Assembly: GCF_020906515.1 (NCBI RefSeq)
Contig: NC_085849.1
Location: forward strand, 2,108,001-2,172,000
Origin: Vanrija pseudolonga
Lineage: Eukaryota > Basidiomycota > Tremellomycetes > Trichosporonales > Trichosporonaceae
Direction: 5' to 3'
Length of the DNA: 64,000 bases
The notes beneath the pieces were generated by a model. That model made no database searches and was not told the DNA's origin. It saw only the letters and a list, made by a program, of their open reading frames with translations. Of the stretch, positions 31,721-42,305 are shown one piece after another; the first letter of the stretch is position 1, and every line of letters begins with the position of its first letter. A program made the position numbers and the translations under genes.

Positions 31721-34700
31721 TTAGTTCTTGCGGAACCAGCGGCCGCCCTGGCGCTTGATCCAGAACCACAGGCACCCGACGAAGCGCACAGCCGTGAGGC
31801 CAAACGTGGCCCAGAGGAGGAACGCGAAGTAGGCCTGGGGTCAGCCGTGCCCTTGGCAGCAATACACCTACCTGCTGCTTGTTGTGGAGATCCGTGTCCT
31901 GAAGCTGGACAGCGTTGGAGACGCAGATCTTGGTCGAAGTGAAGTTGAAGTTCACACCATTGGACTGGTCCTGTCCAAAGCACTTGGCGGCCTGCGACGC
32001 CGCCATGTCGATGCCGTTGGCGAACTGGATAAAAATGGCGAGCGCACCGTTGCTCAGGAGCCACACAGCCACAAGCCTGGTACGGAACGTCTTGTTTTGG
32101 TCCTGCGTGTGTCAGCACGCTCTCTCTCTCTCTCTCTCTCTTCGACTGCTCACATCCATGTTGGGCGTCTCCTTTTCGACAACAATCTTAAGTGGAGTAG
32201 TCGTACGCTTGACAGTCTCCTCGAACGACTTGTTCAAGTCACCCTCGTCCATCGTGGTTTCCTCGACCGCATCGCCCTTCTCGCCAGTCTTCACATCCGG
32301 CAGCGCTTCGGCCTTGTCACTTCCCTTGGTGCCCCACGACACGTCGTGCAGGTTGCAGAAGGCGTAGACGTTGAGCACATTGGTGAAACTCGGGGCCATG
32401 AGCTAAGGAACGTTGTCAGCAAGGTCGACTATCGGCAGTGTCTCCGCTTACCAGGTACTGAGGGAAGGAGGAGAACATGTGCCATGGGTCGGCGTACATG
32501 ATCGACGCGATGAGGTAGATACCAATGGTGGACGCGAGGGCGGCCACGAGCACACCATTCGAGGCTTGGACGAGGTTGCCCAGCTTCTGCAACGCCGTAG
32601 TCGCCCCGCCCGCATTCAGCGCGTTGGCGAACGCTTTGACCGAAAGCCAGATAGAGCACACGATGAGATAGGCCGACAGAATGGCATAGACGCTGGAGTT
32701 AGCGATGAGAGGTATCATTATTACTCACACGAAAGTCAAAATGTACAGCCCCTTCTCGCCCTTGGGGCGGTTGCCGAGGGCCATAATGAACTGCAGTGCG
32801 AGGAAGGCAAGGTAGATCCACTCGAGGGCTAAGTTCACCCAGTGCGTCTGTTGGTCAGTGCCGCCAATGGGTATGCTGCTCACAATCGTAAGGTTGCCAA
32901 AGATGAAAACCGGGTTTGGGATGTTGGGAAGCAGCTGGATGATGAGCGAGAAGGTGAGCCACATGTTGGCGAGGGCAAACCACGCAAAGATGAGGTTGGC
33001 AATGTTGTAGAGGGCCTGAATGTGGAAGAAGAACATGCGGATTGGGTTGTGCGAGCTTCTGTAGATGCGGTAGAAGCGGATGGTGGCGTACTGGAAATGA
33101 GCGTGGCACTTGTTGTGGCACTCACCACAGAGGCAGCAAAGGAACCGTTGAGCCAGCGACGGCGCTGACCGATGAGCTCGGCGGCCTGCTCGGGCACGTC
33201 GGTCTCGGCCTTGGAGGGCTTGACGTACGCGAGCGTCCACTTGCAGCCGGCCTTGGCGACGAGCTCGAAGCAGAGGATACGGTCCTCGGCAAGGAACATG
33301 TTCTTGGTGAAGATGCCCATGCCGTTGACTCCCTTCTTGCCCAGGCGTGCGGCCATGGTGTGGTCACCGTGGAAGTACTGCTCGAGTGGGCGGCCCTGGA
33401 TCGCCTTGAAGCGATACGCTGAGAAGGCACCGGGAAGCACCGACACGTAGCCAAAGGAGCTTTCAAGCGGCTTGTCGAGGATGTTGGACATCTTGTACTC
33501 AAAGTTCTGAGCAGCGACTACGAGTTAGCCTTTCCTCGCACAAACATGACGAACCGAGCGGGTTGATGAGCTTCTTGCCCTTTTCGATCATGGCGTGAAT
33601 CTCGCCACAAGCGCCACCCAGATTGTTGTTGTTCTGCAATGTCAGTACTACGGCCGGCTAGTGTGGCACAGCCTCAAGAGACACGCACGTAGAAAGCCTC
33701 CCACACTGCACTTTGTCAGCGATACTCACACCTTCGCACTCACGGTAATAGACGGCCTTGTGGCCTGGCTTGGTACCGGCGTCGAGCAGGACACAGATGT
33801 CGGGGTTGAGCTGACGACCAATGGCATTGAACAGCCACCTGTGCGAGTTGATCTTCTTGGCGTTGGCCTGCTTGAGGACAAAGATGATCTGCACCGGGAC
33901 GAGGGGCTCCTTGTCACCCGGAGTGGGGACGACGTACTGGAGCTTGGCATTGACCGATAACTGGGTGGTGTACTCGAAGATGTGGGCCACGGTGGGCTTG
34001 TTGTTGACCGACTTCTTCATGATACCGTCCTGGAAGACACCAACAGTAGCGAGAAGGTCAAGCACCGACGTGTCCATAGGCTCAAGACCATCGGCGACGA
34101 GGCAGATGGTGATACGCTGCCATGCTGGCCTACCAGACTCGGCGCAGCTTCTCCAGTGCTTGGACCTGGTGGCAAGTGAGCTGAGACCTAGGAATGCTCG
34201 CTCGCACTTACGCCTTGGTGTTGCAAATGTCGCGAATGTTTTCCATGAGTGCGTGAAGGGTACGAGAATAGAGCACCTTGTCCTCATTGTCTGTGCGCAT
34301 GGGTCAGTACCAGGACCGTGACCATATTGACTCACAGCTCGTCACGGCAATCAGAAGCTCGGTCTCGCGTCCCCACTGCTTTGCACGAAGGTTCCACCCG
34401 TTCTCGACCGTAAAGTCATCGGGGTCGCAAGTGGCAGCAGTGTAACGCATGTGGGTAAATTCGTTCTTCTGCCCTTGGGCGAGGTACTGGCTCTCGACCT
34501 TGGCGGAGATAGCGGTTGGGACGGCGTACTCTTGAATCCAGTGGCCAGCAGTGAGCTTGACCTTGCGGGTCATGCCGCGGCGCAAGGTTGTGTTCTGACG
34601 CTGCATGAACTCGTGGTCACGGGCTGCGCGCGAGCCCGCGGGCATGGCGACGGGCATGTCAAGGAAGGCATAGGGTCCGCTGGGGCCCACACCAGGGGGC

Positions 34701-35289
34701 AGGGGTCCGCCGCCGTTGTAGCCGCCACCATTGTAGCCACCGCCGTTGTAGCCACCAGCCGGAAGGTCGAGCTCCGAGTCGAGGGGTGCATAGCGGCCGT
34801 CGGCGTTGGGTGGGTACGAGTAGGGCGGCGCAGGTGAGCGGCCGGGGCGAGGAGTGCCACCGAAGCGAATGCGACCACCACCACTACCTGAGGCGGGGGC
34901 CTGGGCGCCTGGTGCAGCGTTTCCTGCTTCGTACGGGGCCGGGTTCGAAGCGTACGGGTTCTGGTCATACGCAGTGGGCTCGTACGGGTTCGAGTAGCCG
35001 CCCGCAGGGATGGCACTGGGGGTGTCAGTGTGGCCGACAGCGGGTGCACTTACTTTTGGGTGAGGGACTGGTGCTCCTCGGATTCCTCCCAGCGACCGTT
35101 GTGCGTCGGCGACGGGGCACGGGTTGGGGGTCCAGAGGCGACGGGGCGAGACGCCCAGCTGGGGGCTGCCTCGGGCTGAGTCTGGGGCTGGGACTGGCCG
35201 ACGTCGAGGTGGCCAGCGCCAGGTGGGTAGCCCTGCGCGCCGTTGCCTGTGGCTGCGCCTGGGTCGTTGTATGGATTGCGCGGGTCCAT
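31721..35289 (-). CDS. chitin synthase (class I-III division)
   Basis: Plasma-membrane processive GT2 enzyme polymerising UDP-GlcNAc into cell-wall chitin. Thirteen exons on the complement: 35289..35054, 35015..34336, 34290..34212, 34165..33744, 33705..33689, 33633..33555, 33517..33126, 33090..32884, 32847..32729, 32692..32452, 32402..32154, 32102..31872, 31834..31721; 1021 aa. The N-terminus is disordered with a GGYNG repeat. Catalytic landmarks are [94 protein letters not shown] and the hallmark QRRRW (about residue 622). Seven or so membrane segments follow ([40 protein letters not shown]). Exon 5 is only 17 bases. Intron 11 contains a CT microsatellite. It is not the myosin-domain class. 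Confidence 0.96.
32120..32142. repeat. CT microsatellite in chitin synthase intron
   Basis: About eleven CT dinucleotides. In the transcript this is a GA-rich run inside a 51-base intron (32153..32103), so it fills almost half of the intron. Confidence 0.85.
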
Positions 35290-36907
35290 GACGCGAGCGC
35301 TGTGTTAGGTTGGGGAGTGTTGAGAGGATGAGGAGAAGCAAAAGGCGCAGAGAGAGGGCGTGTCTAGATTAGTAGTCGTCGTGTCGTAGGAGGGCTAGGA
35401 GGCGAGGAGGCTTGGGCGGTGTGGGTGCGGCGGTCAGAAGTGTGTCAATAGGCCGAGCGACGCCAGCAAGAACGCCAGCCAGCAGCGCCTGCAACGCCCC
35501 GCCCCGCCGCAGAAGCCATGGCATGCGCTGGCGGGCGGGCGGGCGGTGCCAGCGGTGCCCAGCGGCTGCAGCCAGCCAGGCAGCCAGTGAGTGAGTGCCC
35601 AGTGCAGGTAGGTGCGAGGACTGCGCTCGGGACACTGCGTGAGTGAGGGCTGCCTGCGCTCGGTGATTCCGGCGTCGTCGCGGTGTGTTGGACCCCCTCG
35701 ATGTGCATCGCCTCGACGTCTCGCGACTGGTAAATTAGGAACAAGGGGGGGGCATGCTAGGGTGAGAATAGGACCGGACCGAGACACGCGCCTATACACA
35801 CACACACAGGGGTGCGATAGTGCGCGTCGAGGTGCGTCACGACGAGGGAAGGATGGCCGTGTGGATTGGGATCAGCAGGGCGACGACAAAGGGGGGCGGT
35901 ACAGGGACGGCAGACACACTGCCGCAGTGATGGAGCCCCGCCGCCTCTGCATGCACAGCGGCGTCCGGCGAGTGCAAGTAGGCGATGCATGGCGAGAGTG
36001 GTGTGTGTCGCGTGATGAACGGCGCTGGCGGCGGGGATGACGAGTGAGTCAGCCAGCTAGCAGTGTCGAAGTGTCGCTTCTCTCGGATCGATCGAAACGG
36101 TGGCGGCGACATGGCGGCGCCTACTCGCACCGGCGCGCTCATCTCATCTTGCAACGGGCACCAAGACGACGGCGACGACGATCAATGCATGTGTCGCGCC
36201 CACACGGCCCACACCTGTACCCGGCACACTGCACACGGCCACACAGCAACGTACCTCGTCGCCTTCCTTGCTTCCTTCTGACCGCGACAGACGCGCACCC
36301 CAGTGCCTATCACCAAGCCAGAAGGCCAAGAAGCGCGGCAGTCGCCAAGGTCTTCTGCCCTTGCTTTTCTTTTTTCGAGGCGCTCCGGCGCTGGCTGGCT
36401 GAATGCGCGGGGTGCGGCCATGCAAGCCGCTGCTCTGAGTCACTGCGCGCTGCACGCAGCTGACTCATGCACACAGCTGGCAAGCCAGCTACGCCGCTGC
36501 GCCGATGCGCGCGCGGCGCTGCACGGCGTATCAAACATAGATGCGGCGCCGCAAGAGGCTTGAGCGCAGCACACACCCAGGCCTTTGTCCCAAACGCCAA
36601 TGACGTCATGCAAAGTGCAACCCAAGACAAGTCGCGTCGCCATCTCTCACGTCTCTTCTGCAACATTCACACAGCACGAATGCGCATAAAGACGACACAG
36701 CAGCCCACTAACAGCACCACTGATCACGAGCCCGCCACGCTCCTCACCGCCCCCACGCCACCACAATGCCAAGCGACACGGAGACCAGCTCGCCTGCCTG
36801 CCTCAGGGCAGCGCCGCCTCCCGGCGAACGAACCGCCCAACCAAAGCGCTGGGCCAAGCCAGCCCAAAGGATAATAACAAGTAAAAACGAACTGCTGTTC
36901 TAATCAC
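35290..36907. other. gene-free region upstream of chitin synthase
   Basis: 1.6 kb with no supportable gene. It holds the chitin synthase promoter and leader, CAGC- and GGCG-rich simple sequence (35450-35590), a CA run at 35800-35808 and overlapping Arg-rich spurious frames. Confidence 0.45.
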
Positions 36908-36992
36908 CCACCCCTACCCGACTTGAACGGATGACCTTGAGGATACACATTCCAATTGGAATCTCACGCTCTGCCAACTGAGCTAAGGGGTG
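36908..36992 (-). tRNA. tRNA-Trp(CCA), intron-containing
   Basis: On the complement the acceptor CACCCCT pairs fully with AGGGGTG, discriminator G. The D-arm is GCTCAGTTGGCAGAGC and the T-arm ATCCG-TTCAAGT-CGGGT. The anticodon loop reads TT-CCA-A and is followed by an insert of about 12 bases starting TTGG, which is complementary to CCAA as is common for fungal pre-tRNA introns. One mismatch closes the anticodon stem. Total 85 bases. Confidence 0.88.
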
Positions 36993-37299
36993 ATTTTTGG
37001 GTGCTTGGGCGTGGGTTTGCTGGGCTTTGGGCAGGGGGGCAGGAGGTTGGAGGATGAGCTGGGGCGGCAACGGGTGATGGCACAGATCACGCATGTACTG
37101 TGCGCGAAGCCAAGCCCGTTGTCGGTCACCAGAATGACATGGTATCACCGCCTCGAGGAAGGTGGCGTTTGTGACCGCGGCTTCCTCGTCTCTCCCTCCA
37201 TCCTCCCTCCCCGCCAGTTCAACCTCTCCCACCAACTCACTAACAACAACACTGGAACGACAACCACCCGCACCATCGATCCCGCTGCATCCCGCGCAC
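36993..37299. other. short intergenic stretch
   Basis: 307 bp downstream of the small secreted-peptide gene and upstream of tRNA-Trp. I see nothing in it. Confidence 0.4.
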
Positions 37300-37479
37300 T
37301 CAGTCCTGGCCGCACTTGTTCGAGCACGAACGCGGGTCGGGGAGGTACGCGCACTGAGGGTGACAAGTGGTGTTGACCCCGCTGTCCGAAGCGGCGAGGG
37401 TGGTGCTGGTCGCCAACGGCCACGCCGCGGCGGGGGGTAGGGTGGCGATGATGAGGGCGAGGGTAAGGGCGACCTTCAT
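37300..37479 (-). CDS. putative small secreted Cys-rich peptide (59 aa)
   Basis: An uninterrupted 59-codon frame starting MKVALTLALIIATLPPAAAW has a textbook signal peptide: Lys at position 2, an 11-residue hydrophobic core and an AAA-W cleavage site. The mature peptide of about 40 residues carries four Cys in a C-x3-C...C-x3-C pattern (CHPQC and CSNKC) and one NTT glycosylation sequon. In-frame sequence upstream is Arg-rich and unlike protein, which supports this Met as the start. No family recognised; such peptides can be effectors, wall components or signalling peptides. It could be a chance frame, and the surroundings are otherwise gene-free. Confidence 0.5.
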   Translation of the reverse strand: MKVALTLALIIATLPPAAAWPLATSTTLAASDSGVNTTCHPQCAYLPDPRSCSNKCGQD

Positions 37480-38239
37480 CGTGCTTGCTGTGCTTGCTGG
37501 CCTGCGTCGGCGACGGTGGGCTCTTATGGCTTGCGGCGGCGGCGGCGACGGCGTCCGTGTCGCATGACGGCGGCGATGACTGGTCGTTGGCGTACGCCGG
37601 CCCGTCGGAGGCCACGCCGTTGCTCCGTCGACATGCATGACCTTGTCACCTGGTTTCTCACTGTGAAGTGCACTGTGACTGTGGCCTGGGGGCCATCGTG
37701 GATGTGGCTACAGTCGCCGGACAGCCCGCAACACCTCCTGTTCTTCGCCCTCGCCCTCGCGCCACATGGCAGCGGCCGACTAGACCAGGCAGTGGGCCTG
37801 TCCGAGCAAGCTTCTTGGCAGCATCATCGCGAGCCTGCATGCATGAGCACATACCGCACCATCATCATCATCGCACCCACTTGCCCACATTACGGCCTCG
37901 GTCGCGAACTGTGAACTGAAAGCCTGTCATCAGGAACGTGGAGACCATGGAGCGGGGACTCCACTACTATGATTCATGTCGCCTTGGCACACACCGACTA
38001 TCCCCGCCCTGTTCCCACTGCCACGGGCAGCGGCGACCCCGACATGCCTGCCTGCGTCGTGTCAACAATGCGTGGATGCAGCTTTGCACGCATGTCGTGT
38101 GAGTTGCGCCGCACACGACCGTGCACGCGCCGCTCGCTCGCCACCGACCCGTAGAATGCACATACATAGGATACACTGCGAGTACATGTACAACTGCTGC
38201 CTCGGGCCAGCCGAGCCTCCCTGCCTGCCTGCCCCTCTG
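37480..38239. other. gene-free region
   Basis: 760 bp upstream of the putative secreted peptide. No gene, RNA or notable repeat is seen; ATCATCATCATC simple sequence occurs near 37860. Confidence 0.4.
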
Positions 38240-38949
38240 TCAACACGCGACGCCGGCCGGCGCCCACGGCGCGTCATACGCCGGCGCGGCGCCAGTGTAC
38301 GGCGGCGGCGGGTCGTCGGTCACGCTCTCGACGCGCACGACGGGTGCAAGCGACGCGAGCTGCTCGCTGAGCCCGTCGACGCGCGTGCCGGCGAACCCGA
38401 GGCCGTACTCGCGCCGCACGCCGAGCGCGATGTCTGCAAACTGCGCCGGGAGCTGTGGCGGGTCAGTGCGTGCCGGCAAGCCGGACGCCAGCCACACCCA
38501 CCTGATACTCGAGCATGGCGAGCTTGAAGCTCACGTAGCCCTTCGTCTTGCCTCTGTCGACCTTGAACCCGACATACGAGCGGAGCACGGCGGCGGCGTA
38601 CCTGGGGGTCGCTGTCAGCGCGTTCGTGCGCGCTGTGCAAGTCGCCGCACTCACCGCCTGTCCTGCCATGCACGCGTTGACGAGAGGAGCTCGAGCGCCG
38701 CGCGCGCAGACATGACCGTAGCGATTGACTGGGCGGTCAGCGCCGGTCGGCGGGGTGGCGACGCAACGACTCGACTCGACTCACGATTGATGCGGCTCCT
38801 GTTGTTGGGAGCTCGGCGGGGCTCGCCGCGCGCCGGCGGCGCGACAGCCGCCGTGATGTGCCGGGTACTGTTGACGAGCCAGAGGACGCGGACCCGCGGC
38901 GCGCGCCAGCGCTCGACTCGGCCTCGTATGTTGGTAGTGTGCTCTCCAT
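38240..38949 (-). CDS. unrecognised 183-aa protein
   Basis: Exons on the complement: 38949..38785, 38728..38655, 38601..38502, 38452..38240; introns 56, 53 and 49 bases with canonical signals. The N-terminus MESTLPTYEAESSAGARRGS is followed by a basic Ser/Arg-rich region. The ordered core crosses three exon joints: SARAALELLSSTRAWQDRRY, AAAVLRSYVGFKVDRGKTKG, YVSFKLAMLEYQLPAQFADI and GVRREYGLGFAGTRVDGLSE. The end is Pro-rich (DDPPPPYTGAAPAYDAPWAP). PPPY and PTY motifs could bind WW domains or ESCRT factors, as in arrestin-adaptor-like proteins; this is only a suggestion. Coding is supported by colinear splicing that keeps an aliphatic helix pattern. Confidence 0.7.
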
Positions 38950-40299
38950 TGTGTGTGAGTGTGGGGACTGTTCGCGTGCTGCTGCTGCTCCTGCTGTTCA
39001 TGTATATGTATCCCTCCCTGCTGCTGCTGCATAGGTGCTGGTGGAGTGCCGCACGGCACGGCACGGTTCGAGCGAAACACACCAAGGCACCACCCCGACC
39101 CCCTCGTCGTCACCCCCGGTCCCCCGGCCCCGCCAGTCTCCCGCCGCCGCCACTGGCTGCCGCCGCTCACACGACCACTGCCGAGCCTTGGCGCCGCGCG
39201 GGGCTCGGTTCGGTGGGCAAGGCAATGGGCAACGCAGCGCAGCGCAGCACTACAGTACTACAAATGCATCAATCATCTCGCATCACGCAAGAGCCGCCGA
39301 GCCGCCCGCGCGCCCGCTGTGCGACCGCTGGGTGCTGCGCGTTGGCGCCTCGGCCGCCTCAACGCTCGCTGTCACTGGGGCACCGGAAGCACGTTTCAAG
39401 CGGCTTGGTACGCTTGGCAGCGCCATGGGCGTCGGCCTGCAGAGGCCAGACACCGCGGCGTGGTGGCATACCAGCAGTAGCAGCATCTTGTACGGTATGG
39501 GGCCTGACGCTGGCGCGCTCGCTGGCAAGAGGGCCTGTCTGTATGCATGGCGGCGAGCGCACGGCAACAGCCCCACGCTACATACGACGCCAAGGACCCC
39601 GTGATATCGCGGAATGGTTGAGCCGAAGCAAGCAAGACTAGCCAGCCAGCCAGCCAGCCAGGCCTTGGCGGCTCGCCTTGGATCTGTCCAACCCGCTGGA
39701 AAGGCCAGCACACACCACAAACGTGCCAAACGTCCATGCGGGTCAGAGAAGCTGGGTCACGCTCCTCTGTCTAGCTCGAAACTGCTCAACTGGCAGCCTC
39801 TGAGCCATGTATTCTTAGAACCCGCGCGGCACGTGCGGGAGGTGGATGCGGCGCGCGGAAGGCTGGCTGGCTGGCGCGAGAGGCGCGAGATTGAATGCGA
39901 GGTGGATGCGGCGGGAAGGTTGCCGCTGGCGACAGCCGGCAGGCCGGCAGGCCTCGCCCCGCTCGCTCGCTCAAGGCTGTGAGACCAACGGACCCGGGAC
40001 ATGTATCGATAAGCCGCGGGCGAGCTTGCAGCGTTGCTGGCTCGCACTTCGCTCGCGTGCCGGCGCGTCTTGTCCGAGCCACCCACCCCACATGCTCGCC
40101 CCAGGGTGGCATTTGGGCGATCTTGAGTCCAACCTCGACCTCGTTACACCTGCACCTGCACCACTTCTTGCTGCTCACTACTACAACTACTGCATCCTGC
40201 TGCTAGACTACTGACGACGACACTACGATTACGACAGCCGACATTGGTTTCACTTTTGTCCTTCTTCTTTCACAACCACCACCACCATACAAGCCTCTT
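38950..40299. other. gene-free region with CCAG repeat
   Basis: 1.35 kb between a minus-strand start and the 3' end of the permease. It contains a short CTGCTG run near 38980-39030 and a CCAG tetranucleotide repeat at 39640-39661. No gene supported. Confidence 0.45.
39640..39661. repeat. CCAG tetranucleotide repeat
   Basis: About five tandem CCAG units in an intergenic region. Looser CCAG/GCCA runs recur in other gaps (35460-35590, 53500-53540). Confidence 0.75.
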
Positions 40300-42241
40300 C
40301 TAGTTGGAGAAGAGGATGCGGTAGATACGAACGTACCAAGGCGCATTCCTGCGCTCAGCACGCCACGCGCGCATCTCCTCGACGGTGAGCCAGCTCTTGC
40401 GGCCAGTGTCGAGGTCAATGTCCTTGGCCTTGCGGGGGAGACCGCGCTTCCAGAAGTATCCGAAGATCCAGAAGGCGAGGACGATGGGGGCAGCGAGGAA
40501 CGAGAGGAAGAAGACCTCGGCGGCCTTGCCTCCGTGCGGGGTGGGGCCGAGGGGCCAGACGGCAATGTAGAACTGGGCGATGATGATGAGGACGATGAGC
40601 GTCGAGCCGAGGTACGAGCCGTAGATGCCACCGAGGGCCTGGAAGGGGAGCTCCTCGACCGAGTGGCCCTGGACCTTCCAGGCGCGGCGGAAGCGGATGT
40701 GGGTGATGCAGATGGCGAGCCAGGTGAAGAGGGTGGACAGACCCGAGAGGGCGAGGAGCCAGTCGAACACCTGCGAGCCGACGTCGGCGAGGTTGATGTA
40801 CGCGAGCGGGCCGGTAGCGAGGAGGAGGACGACCGACCAGAGAGGGCGACCAGCCTTGTCGACGTAGGCGAAGAAGCGGGGGGCGTAGCCCGTCTCGGCG
40901 AGAGCAGTGAGGGTACGGCTGCCGGCGTAGACGGCCGAGAGACCGATCGAAAGGACCGAGATGCAGATGGTGATGTTGACAAGGTCTGGGGGTGTCAGGG
41001 GGGATTGGTCAAGGCAAGATCAAACACCACACTCACGGTCGAGACCGTTGATCCCAGCGTTCTTCATGACAATGACGAAGGGCGAGGCCTGGGCACCCGA
41101 GCCGACCTTGAGGAGGGGCTCGTCGTAGGGGAGGGCAAGGCCGATGATGGTGAGCGAGGTGATGTAGATGAGGGTGATGCGCCAGAAGGTGTTCTTGACG
41201 GCCGAGGGCATCGTCTGGCGGGGGTTGGGCGTCTCGGTGGCAGCAAGGCCCACGAGCTCGGTGCCGGCGAACGAGAAGGCGGCAGTCACGAAGACGGAAC
41301 ACACACCCTTGAAGCCGTGCGCGAAGGCGCCGGGGTTCTTCCAGTACCTGCCGCCGACGTACTCGCCGTACGAGCCGCTCTTGGGGCCGCCACCAGCGAT
41401 GCACACGATGCCGATGATGATGAAGATGACGACTACGACGAGCTTGAGGCACGACGACCAGAACTCTTCCTCGGCGTAGCCTAGTGTACCGAGCACGCAG
41501 ATGAGCTGGCGGGGGGGAGGGGTCAGCGTCGGTCGCATCTCGACTCAGTGCCACTCACAATGGTCAGGATGTAGAAGATGGTGATCCATGCGCCGAGTGG
41601 CACCGGCGTGTTCCAGTACTGCACCGTGTTGCCAGCAACCGTAATTTCGAGCGGGAGGATGGTGAGCCACTGGAAGACATAGTTCCAGCCCATGGCGAAG
41701 GCGAACGAGGGGTCGAGCATGCGCGAGGCGAGCGTGTAGAAGCCGCCCGAGACGGGGTACAGAATAGCCATTTCACCGAGGGCCTGGGTGACGTTGATGA
41801 GCATGACGCCCATGCTGATCCAGGCGATGAGGACACCGGCGGGGCCGCCGCGCGAGAGCGCGCCGCCCGAGCCGACAAACAGACCTGTGCCGATCGACCC
41901 GCCGACGGCAATCATCTGCAGGTGGCGCGGCTTCATCTTCTGCTGCAGCTGCGGGTTGTCGTGTGCCTGCAGCTCGGGCGGGATGTCACCGTGGGCGACG
42001 AGGCCACTGGGCGGGGGGTCAGTCCAGCCACATTGCTACTGTGCTCCGCGTGCACTCACCGGGTACTGCCCGGCGCGCGCTTGAAGCTCTCAAACGTGAG
42101 GCCCATGCGCGTCGCGAGGCTCTCCTTGCTAGGGTCATAGTAGTCATCGGACGGCTCGGCAACCGTGACGGTGCCCTCGTCCTCGTACTTGCCGCCCTTG
42201 GTGTGGGTGTTGTTGTAGCTCTTCTCCTCGTCGTGCACCAT
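40300..42241 (-). CDS. amino-acid permease (APC superfamily, fungal AAP type)
   Basis: Plasma-membrane proton-coupled amino-acid importer with about 12 membrane segments. Exons on the complement: 42241..42060, 42006..41559, 41505..41037, 40985..40300; 594 aa, introns 53, 53 and 51 bases. A hydrophilic N-terminus (MVHDEEKSYNNTHTKGGKYE) precedes the first helix. MKPRHLQMIAVGGSIGTGLF is the classic first-helix motif of the family, followed by GPAGVLIAWISMGVMLINVT, ALGEMAILYPVSGGFYTLAS, FAMGWNYVFQWLTILPLEIT, FVTAAFSFAGTELVGLAATE, GSRTLTALAETGYAPRFFAY and WLAICITHIRFRRAWKVQG. It ends in a cytoplasmic basic tail. A SKESLATR segment precedes the core. Substrate range cannot be told. A TATA-like box lies about 60 bases upstream. 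Confidence 0.95.
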
Positions 42242-42299
42242 TGTGTTTGGCGTCGTTCGGGACAGTACTGGGGAAGACGGGGATCGACACGCCGCGCCG

Positions 42300-42305
42300 C
42301 TTATA
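42300..42305 (-). promoter_or_regulatory. TATA-like box for the permease gene
   Basis: TATAAG on the complement about 60 bases before the ATG at 42241, in a GC-rich context. Position only. Confidence 0.45.

Noticed and set aside
34133-34154. Extra residues (CAESGRP) in chitin synthase before AWQRITIC taken as a possible further intron
   Set aside because: No workable donor, branch site and acceptor in the available space; the insertion is tolerable in the family.
38121-39641. 506-codon + strand frame across the 183-aa gene and the following gap
   Set aside because: Arg/Ala/Ser low-complexity translation, antisense to a spliced gene with canonical introns, and no domain.
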